From assembly GCA_965200435.1 (NCBI GenBank), contig OZ241337.1, positions 1,674,001-1,738,000 on the forward strand: DNA of 64,000 nt. The letters are read 5' to 3'. Source of the stretch: Bin75 sp965200435 (GTDB lineage: Bacteria > Nitrospirota > Nitrospiria > Nitrospirales > UBA8639). This document shows, one piece after another, positions 37,832 to 47,176 of this stretch. The position numbers and the translations under genes are program-made. The notes under the pieces are model-generated. The model was given only the letters and a program-made list of their open reading frames with translations. It searched no databases and was not told the DNA's origin. The first letter of the stretch is position 1, and the number at the start of each line of letters is the position of its first letter.

Positions 37832-39195
37832 CAGAATTTGAACACCGGTTTTTCGTTGCCGAATCGTTTTTGGCGTAACTCTTCCATCAACTCGATGGTG
37901 ATGAGCGGAATCTTGTGGTCACGGGCGTGCCGTTCCACGCCTTTTTTGACCATGGCTCGCAGGAAGTAGGGGATGCGACTCAACCGCGTCTGCGCGGCTT
38001 CGTCCCATTTCACTTCAACGTCCTCGGGCACGTTGAACGCGACCTGGATTTTTTCCCCGCCCTTTGGCGTATACAAACACCACTGATCCTCGTCCATCCA
38101 GTCCCCGTGGTCCACGTAGGGTCGAGCCCTGCAGCCGCCGCAGATGTCACTGTATTCGCAGTCGCCGCATTTGCCTTTGAGGTGGGGGTACCGGAACGAG
38201 TCGAAGATGTCTGACTTTTCCCACAGGTCCACGAAACTGGATGTCCGGATGTTCCCGGCTGACAGGGGCATGTAGGGACAGGGGGTCAGGTCCCCGTTGG
38301 GGGTGACCCGCGCGTAATTCGTCCCGGCCAGGCAGCCTCCGCCCATGTACCCCTGGGCTTTGGTGATGGGGGAGTCAGGGTCTTTTTCGTAGGCGAGGCG
38401 TTTGAAGTGCGGGGCGCACCGCGCTCGGACAAGCATGTCTGAGTACCGGTCCTGAGTGTCCACCAGGAAGGCCAGCACTTCCTCGTACTGTTGGGGAGTG
38501 ATGTCGGTCAGTTCTTCCCCCCGGCCCGTGCAAACCATGAAGAAGACGTTCAGCACGCGTGCGCCCAGTCCGTGGGCCCAGTCGATGACATCCGGGAGTT
38601 CCTTGTAGTTCATGGGTTGGGCGCTGAAGTGCACTTGAAATTGTAAGCCGTTTCTTTTGCAGGCTTCGATGCCGGCGACTGCGGCTTCCCATGCCCCTGG
38701 CACGCCGCGAAACGCATCATGTGTGCCCGCGTTGAGGGAATCGATGCTGATGCCCACGCCCATGACGCCGATCTCGACGAGTTCTCGTGCCAGGAGATCG
38801 TTGATCAGCATGCCGTTGGTGCCGAAGACGACCATGAATCCCTGCGCCACGGCGTGGCGGGCAATGTCGAGGATGTCCGGCCTGACGAGGGGTTCCCCTC
38901 CGGTGATGACCAGCAGGCATCCTTTATTGACCTCGGCGATCTGGTCGATCAGCCGGTAGCATTCTTCGGTCGAGAGTTCGTCGGAGCCTCCGCCGGCCTT
39001 GGTGGTGGCATCCAGATAGCAGTGGTCGCACTTCAGGTTGCAACGTTTGGTGAGGTTCAAGGCGACGAGGTAGGGTTTGAAATCATCGACGGTCCGGCCG
39101 TCGGCTGGGACCGCCCCTGGAGAGGAAAACCTGGTGACGCGGGTCTCTGGCCCTTTCCGTTGCGGGGCATTGATGACAGGGAGTGATTTGCCCAT
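37831..39195 (-). CDS. Radical SAM / SPASM protein with C-terminal PCP_red domain
   Basis: 454 residues. CNLKCDHC near residue 53 binds the radical SAM 4Fe-4S cluster; GGEP and SIDS follow as expected. The SPASM-type Cys set is in the C-terminal third (GGCLAGT, LTPCPYMP, KGKCGDCEYSDICGGCRARP). This plan matches the NirJ/AhbC/AhbD haem-synthesis branch and PqqE-like enzymes. The last 55 residues (WDEAAQTRLSRIPYFLRAMV on) form a PCP_red helical domain as in BchB-type proteins. Start ATG 39195 lies 6 bases after the USP gene. Likely a tetrapyrrole or maturation enzyme; substrate uncertain. Confidence 0.85.
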   Translation of the reverse strand: MGKSLPVINAPQRKGPETRVTRFSSPGAVPADGRTVDDFKPYLVALNLTKRCNLKCDHCYLDATTKAGGGSDELSTEECYRLIDQIAEVNKGCLLVITGGEPLVRPDILDIARHAVAQGFMVVFGTNGMLINDLLARELVEIGVMGVGISIDSLNAGTHDAFRGVPGAWEAAVAGIEACKRNGLQFQVHFSAQPMNYKELPDVIDWAHGLGARVLNVFFMVCTGRGEELTDITPQQYEEVLAFLVDTQDRYSDMLVRARCAPHFKRLAYEKDPDSPITKAQGYMGGGCLAGTNYARVTPNGDLTPCPYMPLSAGNIRTSSFVDLWEKSDIFDSFRYPHLKGKCGDCEYSDICGGCRARPYVDHGDWMDEDQWCLYTPKGGEKIQVAFNVPEDVEVKWDEAAQTRLSRIPYFLRAMVKKGVERHARDHKIPLITIELMEELRQKRFGNEKPVFKF

Positions 39196-39201
39196 GGCTC
39201 C

Positions 39202-41244
39202 CTATTGTTGAGCGCCCGCGCCGGTCAGTTTGGCAATGATTTCCTTGACGTTGCCGGACTTCATGGCCTCTTCCATGGTCTGTTTCGCCTGTTCGATCCC
39301 TTCGTTCGCCACATCGATGGTGATCCGGGTGGTCCCCAGCTTGTCGGCGTGCTTGATGATGAGGGCCCGGGTGCAATCGCGCATAAACCCTTCGGGCGCG
39401 CGTCCCAACCGTTTCAAGGCCTCGGGCTCCCATTGGTAGGGTGAGTCCGGTTCAGGCGTCGTCTCGGGGACGGACGGTTCCGCCTCCTTGTTGGCGAAAA
39501 TCGGGGTGTACTCTTCGTTGGCGGCTTCATCGATCATAGGCGAGGCATATTCCAAGGTGATCGTGGTCATGCCGAGTTTTCTGGCGGACTTTTCGATTTT
39601 GGCCTTGGCGCGACGGCGCTGGAACCCTGCGGGCACTGCCCGGATGGCTTCCTTGGCGTCCTTGGTCCATTGCATGGGCACGTCGTCGTACGCCAGTTGG
39701 GTCTCCAGGACCCCTTCCTGCTTGGCTGCGGCGTCGAACATGCTCTTGTCGACCGTTTTGAATCCGTCACCCGCTCCCCCGCAAATCGGGCATTTGACGG
39801 GTTGGGCGCCTTTTCCGATATAGCCGCATCCGTCGCAGACGTAATACGGCTGGGCCATGCGGTCTAAATAGGATTGCGTTGACGGGCTCACCGCCGGATT
39901 CGCGTCGGGCGAATTTTCCTCGACCACTTGGTTGACCATGCCGCTGAGGGTCGAGCCCATGAGGTCCTGCGCCACGGCGTCGTCGGCCTGCATCTGGTTG
40001 CGGTCGATGCCGGCTTCGTCGAGTTGACCGCCCAGCGCTTTCATCGCCTCCATGGCACCTTTCGGCAGGATGTCGCCGACCGCGTCATCGACCACCGAAT
40101 TGCTGATGATGGTATGCCCTTTTTCAATGGCATAGCGGTGAATCGCGGTTTTCGCCACCCCCCGCGCGAACACCGGCACCTTTTCCATGCGCAGCAGGGC
40201 TTCCTCGGTCCAAGCAATGGTGTATTCCGCCTGGGTGTCGATCGGCGGCACGAATTTTTTGTTGGAAATCAGGACGTTGCAGGAGGCTGCCCTGAGCAGA
40301 TTCTCGGTGTTGCTGCCGATGTCCATGTCGTCGTCGCTGTGTACACCGATGCGCCCGACGATTAGCAGCCAGGGTTGTTCCTTGCGCACGTACTGGAGGA
40401 CTTTTTCGAACACTTTGCCGTCCAGAAGCGTGGTGCGAATGTCCGAGCCTTCCTCCTGGGCGACTTCACGCGAAATGTCCAGATGCGATTGGTAGATTTT
40501 AGCCAAGCCGCTGTCGATGACTTCCTCATGGAGTTTTTCCTGTTCCTTGAAGCGAAAGACCTTGCCGGCCTCTTCGTTCAGGACCCCGGAAATGCTGTGG
40601 AAGGCGGCATAGTGGAAATACGGATCGAAGGCGGAAATGGCCTCGACCGGCTTGTTCAGGGCTTTCCCTAGGGCCAGCCCGGTCTTGAGCCCGCCGAAGC
40701 TGTATGGGCTGCCGTCTACGGCTACGATGATTTTGCCACCGTTCATGGGCTTAAGATCTTTCACGATGAACATGTCCGAATTGCGAACGCGGCGCAGAAC
40801 CCGTTCGGTATTGCTGCCGATGACGGAATCCTTCACGGCGCCCACCCCTAAGGAGCCCATGATGGTCAGGTCGTAGGCGTTGGCATTGATGTCTTCGGCC
40901 AACACCTTCCAGTTACGTCCTTCCAGGGAGCGGCGTTCCAAGGGGAGGTTGGATTCGGTACACTTCTGGTCCACGTAGTCGAGGTAGGAATCGGTGATGA
41001 TCTGAAGCCCGCGCGTGATCAGGGAGTCATGAATTTTGCGTTGGCGGTCGAGTTCTTTTTCGTCGTGGTATTCCTCGGGCAATCCCGCTTCCATCTGCTT
41101 GAACCGCTTATCGTGCATTTTGGCGGCGTAGACGTGGCTGCCGACGATTTTTGATCCAAATTCCTGCGCCAACCGCACACCCAGATCGACGGCCATATTG
41201 GAATGGTCGGAATTGTCGACCGGGATGTAGATGGTTTTATACAT
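39202..41244 (-). CDS. Double universal-stress protein with rubredoxin-like knuckle and three PCP_red domains
   Basis: 680 residues. USP domain 1 (about 1-165) starts YKTIYIPVDNSDHSNMA and ends MGSLGVGAVKDSVIGSNTER; USP domain 2 (about 170-330) starts IIVAVDGSPYSFGG and ends GSNTENLLRAA. Both keep GS(N)T nucleotide-binding ends. Then comes PCP_red 1 (about 340-400), a Cys knuckle CDGCGY … CPICGG (about 478-505) like rubredoxin, and PCP_red 2 and 3 (about 530-580, 605-655). First gene of an operon with the radical SAM and CopD-like genes. It may bind a nucleotide plus metal and help a tetrapyrrole or redox pathway. Start ATG 41244 has GGAGG nearby. Confidence 0.85.
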   Translation of the reverse strand: MYKTIYIPVDNSDHSNMAVDLGVRLAQEFGSKIVGSHVYAAKMHDKRFKQMEAGLPEEYHDEKELDRQRKIHDSLITRGLQIITDSYLDYVDQKCTESNLPLERRSLEGRNWKVLAEDINANAYDLTIMGSLGVGAVKDSVIGSNTERVLRRVRNSDMFIVKDLKPMNGGKIIVAVDGSPYSFGGLKTGLALGKALNKPVEAISAFDPYFHYAAFHSISGVLNEEAGKVFRFKEQEKLHEEVIDSGLAKIYQSHLDISREVAQEEGSDIRTTLLDGKVFEKVLQYVRKEQPWLLIVGRIGVHSDDDMDIGSNTENLLRAASCNVLISNKKFVPPIDTQAEYTIAWTEEALLRMEKVPVFARGVAKTAIHRYAIEKGHTIISNSVVDDAVGDILPKGAMEAMKALGGQLDEAGIDRNQMQADDAVAQDLMGSTLSGMVNQVVEENSPDANPAVSPSTQSYLDRMAQPYYVCDGCGYIGKGAQPVKCPICGGAGDGFKTVDKSMFDAAAKQEGVLETQLAYDDVPMQWTKDAKEAIRAVPAGFQRRRAKAKIEKSARKLGMTTITLEYASPMIDEAANEEYTPIFANKEAEPSVPETTPEPDSPYQWEPEALKRLGRAPEGFMRDCTRALIIKHADKLGTTRITIDVANEGIEQAKQTMEEAMKSGNVKEIIAKLTGAGAQQ

Positions 41245-42037
41245 GAGAAGCCTCCTTACGAAACTTCACGCTGAAAGTCGAACCGGTCCCTACGCTTTCG
41301 GTGGTATCCTCGGCCGTCATGCCGTCATAAAGAGAAGTCACACCCCAAGCGCCCCAAAATCGGAGTTTGATCTTAGCACCTGCAGTTTGGGCAATGCAAC
41401 CTGATGAATGGTCGCCTCTTGGCCTTTTGATTGATGCTTGAATGGTTCATGGCGTCATCGGGCATGGTGCGCAACAAGGCGGCCGCTTCGCCAAGTCCCG
41501 GCGCCGTTTCGTGACAGCCGTCGAGGTCATGCTTTGGCATTCCTCTCGTAGCGGAGCGTCCACGAACTGATTGACCGCCGACGCCCGTGTTGTGCCCTGT
41601 GCCTCATCCCCTGGGGCAGATGGAGGTTCGGACTCACTGGAATACAGGGACCAGTGATGAGCAGACGCTCAGAATCACCCCCGCCCGGTAGTGGCATCAA
41701 CTTGAAGACCCGCAGGCGATGTACACCATGTGTCCGGTTTGTTTTGTAAACCATGTCCGGCTTGCACAGACAAGGGCGCCGGATTCAGGATGGGCATTGA
41801 AAATTTTTGAAATCCGTTTAGGATTTGCCACATCCGTTCAGGGTCGAGGTCGTGAAGGCACTCGGGGAACCCAGCGAGCGCGGCTTTTGGGCCTCCGCTT
41901 AATCTCCGGGTGACGGTTCCGGTTTTGTCCGGACATCTGAAGCTTTCAACTCATTGAAAAGAATGATGTTTTTCAGTAACGTGGCTCTTGGGTTTGACAA
42001 AACGACAGATTTTTGTTTTCTTTAGCCGTACGTTTAC
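41245..42037. other. Intergenic region between the USP operon and the metK leader
   Basis: About 790 bases between divergent transcription units, with no supported gene. Near 41720-41770 two similar stretches, CATGTGTCCGGTTTG and CATGTCCGGCTTG, look like remnants of insertion-sequence ends, but no transposase frame remains. TTGACA at 41994-41999 is a -35-like hexamer; the matching -10 is poor. Confidence 0.4.
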
Positions 42038-42111
42038 AGGGTGCCCTTGACCATTTAGGGCACTTTTAGCACCTTGCCAAGGCACTTCCTCTCAGTAGGA
42101 GATGCCTTTTT
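42038..42111 (+). promoter_or_regulatory. metK leader with mutually exclusive hairpins (candidate attenuator)
   Basis: GTGCCC (42041-42046) pairs with GGGCAC (42058-42063). A terminator hairpin follows at 42079-42108. The segment GTGCCCTTG (42041-42049) can instead pair with CAAGGCAC (42078-42085), which includes the terminator's 5' arm, so the two folds compete. That is the layout of an attenuator or riboswitch. It does not match the SAM-I, SAM-II or SAH consensus I know. Confidence 0.5.
42079..42111 (+). terminator. Intrinsic terminator 31 bases before the metK start
   Basis: GGCACTTCCT pairs with AGGAGATGCC around loop CTCAGT (10 positions with one mismatch and one G-T), extended by AA/TT, followed by TTTTT. 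It could end a short upstream RNA or be the off-state of metK. Confidence 0.7.
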
Positions 42112-42142
42112 GTTTTATTTGAGAAAGGGAAGGGTAATGGTC

Positions 42143-43300
42143 ATGAGTCACCAGAATTTCCTGTTTACGTCCGAGTCCGTGACCGAGGGACATCCGGATA
42201 AAATCGCGGATCAGATCTCCGATGGCATCCTGGATGCCATTATGGCGAAAGATAAAAATTGCCGGGTGGCTTGCGAGACGATTCTTACGACCGGTCTGGC
42301 ATTTGTGGCGGGGGAGATTTCGACGAAGGCGTACGTGGAAATCCCCGATATCATCCGTGAGACCATTCGGGACGTGGGCTATACCGATGCCACCTGGGGA
42401 TTTGATTACCGTACCTGCTCGGTGTTGACGGCGATCGATGCCCAGTCTGGCGATATCGCCATGGGCGTGGATACGGGCGGCGCGGGGGATCAGGGGTTGA
42501 TGTTCGGTTATGCTACCAATGAGACCGCTGAATTGATGCCCATGCCGATCGTATTGGCCCATCGACTGACAAAGCGATTGGCTGAAGTCCGGAAAACGAA
42601 CGTGTTGCCTTGGGTGCGTCCCGATGGGAAGGCCCAAGTGACGGTGGAATATGAAAATGGGAAGCCGGTCCGGATCGATACGATCGTGGTCTCCACCCAG
42701 CATAGCGATAAGGTGACTTCGAAGAAAATCGAGCAGGAGGTGAAGGAAAAGGTCATCAAACCTGTGATGCCGAATGACATTTTCGATCCGAAACGGGTCA
42801 CGTTTCATATCAACCCGACGGGCCGGTTCGTGACGGGGGGGCCTATGGGTGATACCGGGTTGACCGGTCGCAAGATCATTGTGGATACGTATGGAGGCGT
42901 GGGGAGCCACGGCGGCGGCGCGTTTTCGGGCAAGGATCCCAGTAAAGTGGACCGGTCGGCATCGTATATGGCCAGGTATATTGCGAAAAATATCGTGGCG
43001 GCGAAATTGGCGGAGAAGTGCGAGGTACAGTTGGCTTACGCAATCGGGGTGCCGGAACCCGTTTCCGTGCTCGTCGATGCGAAGGGGACGGAGAAGGTGG
43101 CGATTGAGGTCATCGATAAATTGGTGAGAAAGCATTTTCCGATGACCCCGCGGGGCATCATTGATTATTTGAAACTGCGACGACCCATTTATAAACAGAC
43201 GGCCGCGTATGGACATTTCGGCCGCAAGGGCCCGGGGTTTACCTGGGAAAAGATGGATAAGGCCTCGCTCTTGAAGCAGGCCGCCGACTTGAGCCAGTGA
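42143..43300 (+). CDS. metK: S-adenosylmethionine synthetase
   Basis: 385 residues. Makes S-adenosylmethionine from methionine and ATP. FTSESVTEGHPDKIADQISD opens the catalytic core; GAGDQGLMFGYA and the P-loop-like GGAFSGKDPSKVDRSA near residue 255 are signatures. The start at 42143 is preferred because AAGGG lies 8 bases upstream; ATG 42137 is too close. The frame extends upstream to 42074 but crosses the terminator hairpin, so that start is rejected. ahcY follows at 35 bases. Confidence 0.97.
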   Translation: MSHQNFLFTSESVTEGHPDKIADQISDGILDAIMAKDKNCRVACETILTTGLAFVAGEISTKAYVEIPDIIRETIRDVGYTDATWGFDYRTCSVLTAIDAQSGDIAMGVDTGGAGDQGLMFGYATNETAELMPMPIVLAHRLTKRLAEVRKTNVLPWVRPDGKAQVTVEYENGKPVRIDTIVVSTQHSDKVTSKKIEQEVKEKVIKPVMPNDIFDPKRVTFHINPTGRFVTGGPMGDTGLTGRKIIVDTYGGVGSHGGGAFSGKDPSKVDRSASYMARYIAKNIVAAKLAEKCEVQLAYAIGVPEPVSVLVDAKGTEKVAIEVIDKLVRKHFPMTPRGIIDYLKLRRPIYKQTAAYGHFGRKGPGFTWEKMDKASLLKQAADLSQ

Positions 43301-43335
43301 CGTTGATGGCGTCCAAGCAGAAGGGAGCGACAAGT

Positions 43336-44718
43336 ATGGGAACAGCTACGCAACTTGAAAAATCCGTATGTGATTATAAGGTGGCAGATGTCAGCTTGGC
43401 TGATTGGGGCCGGAAGGAGATTCTCATTGCGGAAACGGAGATGCCCGGGCTGATGGCGTTGCGGGAGAAATATCGCGCGGCGCAACCCCTCAAGGGCGCC
43501 CGGATTCTCGGGTGTATTCATATGACGATCCAGACGGCTGTCCTGATTGAAACCCTGATGGAGTTGGGAGCGGAAGTGCGGTGGTCTTCATGTAACATTT
43601 TCTCCACGCAAGATCATGCCGCCGCCGCAATCGCGAGCCGGGGCGTTCCGGTGTACGCGTGGAAAGGTGAAACGCTTGAAGAGTATGACTGGTGCATCGA
43701 ACAAACCATTTTGACGGCCGGCCGGCCCTGGGATGCCAACATGGTCCTTGACGACGGGGGCGATTTGACGCAGATGCTCCATGAAAAGTACCCGGCCATG
43801 TTGGACAAGATCCACGGCATCACGGAGGAGACCACCACGGGGGTCCATCGTCTTCAGGAGCGGCTGGAAAACGGAACCCTGAAGGTGCCGGTCATCAACG
43901 TGAACGATTCAGTCACGAAGTCGAAGAACGACAATAAATACGGGTGCCGTCACAGCTTGAACGATGCGGTCAAGCGCGCCACGGATCATTTGTTGTCCGG
44001 GAAGAAGGCCCTGGTCGTCGGATATGGCGACGTGGGCAAGGGATCGGCGCAATCTCTGCGCCAGGAGGGTATGATTGTGCGCGTGGCGGAAGTCGATCCC
44101 ATCTGCGCGATGCAGGCCTGCATGGACGGCTTTGAAGTGGTGTCGCCCTATAACGACGGCATCAATGCCGGGAGAACGGAGGATCTGAATGAAGCACTGC
44201 TGGCCAATACGGACCTGATCGTGACGGCCACTGGCAATTACAACGTCTGTGATGCCGCCATGTTGCAAACCCTTAAACCGGGAGCCGTGGTCTGCAATAT
44301 CGGTCACTTCGACAATGAAATCGATACGGCCTACATGCGGAACCATTGGGAGTGGGAGGAGGTGAAGCCGCAGGTTCATAAGGTCTATCGTAGCGCTCTC
44401 GCCAACGACCACCTGATTCTCTTGTCAGAAGGGCGGTTAGTGAATCTGGGCAACGCGACCGGTCATCCCTCTCGGATTATGGACGGGTCCTTTTCCAATC
44501 AGGTTCTCGCACAAATTTATTTGTTCCAGAAGAAGTTCGCCGATACCCCAGGGGCGCCCGTCACCGTCGAGGTCTTGCCGAAGAAGCTCGATGAGGAAGT
44601 GGCCGGACATATGGTGCGAGGGTTCGGCGGGACGTTGACCAAACTTACCGAGGAACAGGCTGCCTACATCAATGTGCCGGTGGAAGGCCCGTATAAGCCG
44701 GAAACCTACAGGTACTGA
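43336..44718 (+). CDS. ahcY: S-adenosylhomocysteine hydrolase
   Basis: 460 residues. Splits S-adenosylhomocysteine into adenosine and homocysteine, recycling the by-product of methylation. HMTIQTAVLIETL, CNIFSTQDHAAAAI, the NAD-binding loop GYGDVGKGSAQS near residue 233 and the C-terminal GPYKPETYRY are all canonical. ATG 43336 has AAGGGAG 8 bases upstream; the in-frame ATG 43306 lacks one. Forms an activated-methyl-cycle operon with metK, probably sharing its leader control. Confidence 0.97.
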   Translation: MGTATQLEKSVCDYKVADVSLADWGRKEILIAETEMPGLMALREKYRAAQPLKGARILGCIHMTIQTAVLIETLMELGAEVRWSSCNIFSTQDHAAAAIASRGVPVYAWKGETLEEYDWCIEQTILTAGRPWDANMVLDDGGDLTQMLHEKYPAMLDKIHGITEETTTGVHRLQERLENGTLKVPVINVNDSVTKSKNDNKYGCRHSLNDAVKRATDHLLSGKKALVVGYGDVGKGSAQSLRQEGMIVRVAEVDPICAMQACMDGFEVVSPYNDGINAGRTEDLNEALLANTDLIVTATGNYNVCDAAMLQTLKPGAVVCNIGHFDNEIDTAYMRNHWEWEEVKPQVHKVYRSALANDHLILLSEGRLVNLGNATGHPSRIMDGSFSNQVLAQIYLFQKKFADTPGAPVTVEVLPKKLDEEVAGHMVRGFGGTLTKLTEEQAAYINVPVEGPYKPETYRY

Positions 44719-44780
44719 TTGTCGCGTTCGGTTCGGGAGAGCGGAGGCCGTGAAGTATCCGTTCGGAACGCGGTTGGGCA

Positions 44781-44810
44781 TTGACAATCTTTTCCGGAAA
44801 TTCCTATAGT
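44781..44810 (+). promoter_or_regulatory. Candidate sigma70 promoter upstream of the por operon
   Basis: TTGACA (44781-44786), 18-base spacer, TATAGT (44805-44810). It points toward the por genes about 340 bases downstream; MITE copy 6 lies between, so it would be inside the 5' UTR. Confidence 0.5.
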
Positions 44811-44975
44811 AATTTTCTCGGGCCGCATCTCGGAATGATGGGTCAAAAGCCTCATGCTGTCGGTCTAGGCAATGGTCTAAATATCAGGCTTTTTGGGGCT
44901 TTTCCCAGGTTGCGAAATTCCGTGTACCGGCATAGAGTAGACGAACAATCGCGTCAGCGGAACACATTTATGTAT

Positions 44976-45119
44976 GGAACCTCTGCTTTGTGGTGAGAAT
45001 GGGATGCAGGACGAGGCGTCTCACAGCGAAACTCAAGACCTGTCAAACTCGAGAGTCGAGGGTTGAGGGGGGGATATAACGCTGTCATGCGCCAGATAGT
45101 GCAATAAATCAGGGGTTTC
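44976..45119 (-). repeat. Decayed copy of the 142-bp element, copy 6
   Basis: 144 bases, clearly related to the others but with many substitutions (GGAACCTCTGCTTTGTGG … AAATCAGGGGTTTC). Flanks GTAT and TCTC do not match, so it is probably an old insertion. It ends 32 bases before the first por gene. Confidence 0.75.
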
Positions 45120-45151
45120 TCTCTTCTACACGGAAGTGGGGAGTTACGTTT

Positions 45152-45766
45152 ATGTCAACAATGTATCAGGTTTTGCGCGGTCCGGAACATTTTCTCCCAC
45201 CGGCCGCTGCCAGTATGGGTATTCGTCTGCCGGATCCAGGGCAGGCTCATATTCATGGGAAAATCGTCAATGAGGAAGAGGCCATGGAAGTGGCGGCCCG
45301 CCAGTTTCTGTCAGCTAAAGTGCCGACGATTTTCCCCGGTCCGCTTGTCCTGTGGGCCTGGAATGAAAAAGCAGCCAGAAAGGCCACGGCGATCAGGCAT
45401 TTGTATGAAACGATTAAGGAATGTGTGACGCCGTCCCAACAGGCGATGCTCATTCCCATGCCGGATTACCGGCCCAAGTATCCGAAAATCAATCCTGAAA
45501 TCGAAATCAATCCCAACCATCCCAATCTCACCATTTGGCATAACAAGATCGATGCCTGCATGTTCGTCGGCGTTCATTGCCACCAGGCGAACCTGTCTCT
45601 TAAGATCATTAGGGGCGGCACCCATTGTTATACCATCGCCATGTGTGCCCAAGCGGGTCATGAAGATGCCATGGTGTCTTTCCGGGATGCCACGGCCGAG
45701 AAGATCATGAAATTGGCCGATTGGGTGAAAAAGTTGAAAGGATCGGTCGAGCCGCCGAAAGACTAA
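45152..45766 (+). CDS. porE: Small subunit (PorE-like) of five-subunit 2-oxoacid:ferredoxin oxidoreductase
   Basis: 204 residues. Located first in an operon whose other four products are the catalytic subunits of a thiamine-dependent 2-oxoacid:ferredoxin oxidoreductase, as in the five-subunit enzymes of Hydrogenobacter and Nitrospira. The central part (GVHCHQANLSLKIIRGGTHC) has three Cys/His pairs of unknown use; the C-terminus is basic. It resembles a divergent gamma subunit and is thought to aid the reductive direction. Assignment rests on context and length more than on motifs. The ribosome site GGGGAG is 7 bases upstream. Confidence 0.75.
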   Translation: MSTMYQVLRGPEHFLPPAAASMGIRLPDPGQAHIHGKIVNEEEAMEVAARQFLSAKVPTIFPGPLVLWAWNEKAARKATAIRHLYETIKECVTPSQQAMLIPMPDYRPKYPKINPEIEINPNHPNLTIWHNKIDACMFVGVHCHQANLSLKIIRGGTHCYTIAMCAQAGHEDAMVSFRDATAEKIMKLADWVKKLKGSVEPPKD

Positions 45767-45899
45767 GTGGCGGAGCGTCTGGCATTTTTTCGTTTATTTC
45801 CCGTTCCTGAGACGCTACAATAGACACACACTGCACACACTGTTCATCTGCAACGCCTTGTGAGCAAAAGCCGGTAGCCCTAATAAAGGAGGCACGATC

Positions 45900-47108
45900 A
45901 TGGCAACGCAATCATTAGTCGGGACCAAAAATAAAGTCGGCCAGGTGATCGCCGATCCCTGGAAAATGTTGCATGAAGCCGAGCGAAGCCCATGTTTTTT
46001 TACAGGCAGTGAGGTCATCAAGGAAGCGATCCGGCGGGCGAATTGCGATGTGATGATTGCCTATCCGATTACCCCGCAGAGTGAAGCCGCGGCGTTGATC
46101 GGGGAGTTGTTTGCCGAAGGGTTTATCGGCGACTACTTCCGCGGGGAAAGCGAGTTCGCGGTGATGTCCCAGTGCGCCGGGGCGGCCTTCGGCGGGGCGC
46201 GTGTCTTCACCACGACCGCGGGCCCGGGTACCATGCGTGCCATGGAGAACTTTCCGATGTGGGCCGGGGCGCGGTTGCCCATTCAAATGATCGTGACCTG
46301 CCGGGGCATCAATTCCCCCCTCTCCATCCAGCCGGACACCTTGGAAATTTCCTATCTGTTGAACACGGGGATGCTGGTCTGGCATGCCGAGACGGCGCAG
46401 GATTTTTATGACTGGATTTTGAAAGGATACATGGTGTCAGAAGAGCCGGACGTACATTTGCCGTTGGCGCTGTGTTGCGACGGGTTTTTCGTGACCCACA
46501 CCAAAGACGTGGTGAATCTGACGCCAGCGGACATGTGTCTGCCGCCGTATGATCCGTACCGGTCGCCTGTGCCGTGTATGGATATGGAATGTCCGCCGGT
46601 TCGGATGATGCGTGACCCGTTCGTCATGAAGAGTAACTATATCAGTTATGCCACCCATGCGAGTTGGCAACAGGAGGTATGGGCGGCGATCGAGCGGTCC
46701 AGGAAACACGCCATTCGGTGGTTAGACGGTCTGATCGAAGTGGACCGGCCCGATGCCGAGATCTTGATCGTTTCCTCGGGGACGGCGGTTTCCCAGGGTC
46801 GTGAGGCTCAAGCACTTCTGGAAGAGGACGGCATCGATGTCGGTATCGTCAAAATCAAAACCCTTCGCCCGTGGCCTGAGGAGGAAATCCGGGAAGTCAC
46901 CAAGCATGCCAAACATATCATCGTACCGGAGTTCAACGTCACGGGTTGGCTGGCCAAAGAAATTCGTGCCACGATTCCGGATGCGGACCGGGTGTATGCC
47001 GGTCCTCACGTCTGCGGAGGTATGACCATGCCGCCGGAAGTCATCGCGGCTGACCTCAAGAAACATTTGGGCGTCAAGTTCGAAAGCTTGGCCGGACGAG
47101 GGAGTTGA
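45900..47108 (+). CDS. porA: 2-oxoacid:ferredoxin oxidoreductase, alpha subunit
   Basis: 402 residues. MIAYPITPQSEAA near residue 53, EFAVMSQCAGAAFGGARVFT near 90 and the conserved TTAGPG are the pyrimidine/CoA-side signatures of the alpha chain, with the domain II region SGTAVSQGREA near 300. It combines with beta, gamma and delta to interconvert acyl-CoA + CO2 and a 2-oxoacid using ferredoxin. Sequence alone does not decide between pyruvate and 2-oxoglutarate as substrate; the por name is provisional. AAAGGAGG is 7 bases upstream. Confidence 0.92.
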   Translation: MATQSLVGTKNKVGQVIADPWKMLHEAERSPCFFTGSEVIKEAIRRANCDVMIAYPITPQSEAAALIGELFAEGFIGDYFRGESEFAVMSQCAGAAFGGARVFTTTAGPGTMRAMENFPMWAGARLPIQMIVTCRGINSPLSIQPDTLEISYLLNTGMLVWHAETAQDFYDWILKGYMVSEEPDVHLPLALCCDGFFVTHTKDVVNLTPADMCLPPYDPYRSPVPCMDMECPPVRMMRDPFVMKSNYISYATHASWQQEVWAAIERSRKHAIRWLDGLIEVDRPDAEILIVSSGTAVSQGREAQALLEEDGIDVGIVKIKTLRPWPEEEIREVTKHAKHIIVPEFNVTGWLAKEIRATIPDADRVYAGPHVCGGMTMPPEVIAADLKKHLGVKFESLAGRGS

Positions 47109-47176
47109 CGAGCCATTACTGCTGTCATGCCCGACATGTGATCATGAAATTTCTGAATACGCGCTAGGAGGCGACC

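Noticed and set aside
41527..41754. 75-codon minus-strand frame in the gap before metK
   Set aside because: No recognisable domain, no ribosome site, and it lies in a stretch that looks like insertion-sequence debris.
42038..42111. Known SAM-I or SAH riboswitch before metK
   Set aside because: The conserved cores of those classes are not present; only a generic competing-hairpin layout is seen.
42092..43333. 413-codon open frame antisense to metK
   Set aside because: Shadow of metK: His/Arg-rich, no family features, and it would begin inside the ahcY start region.
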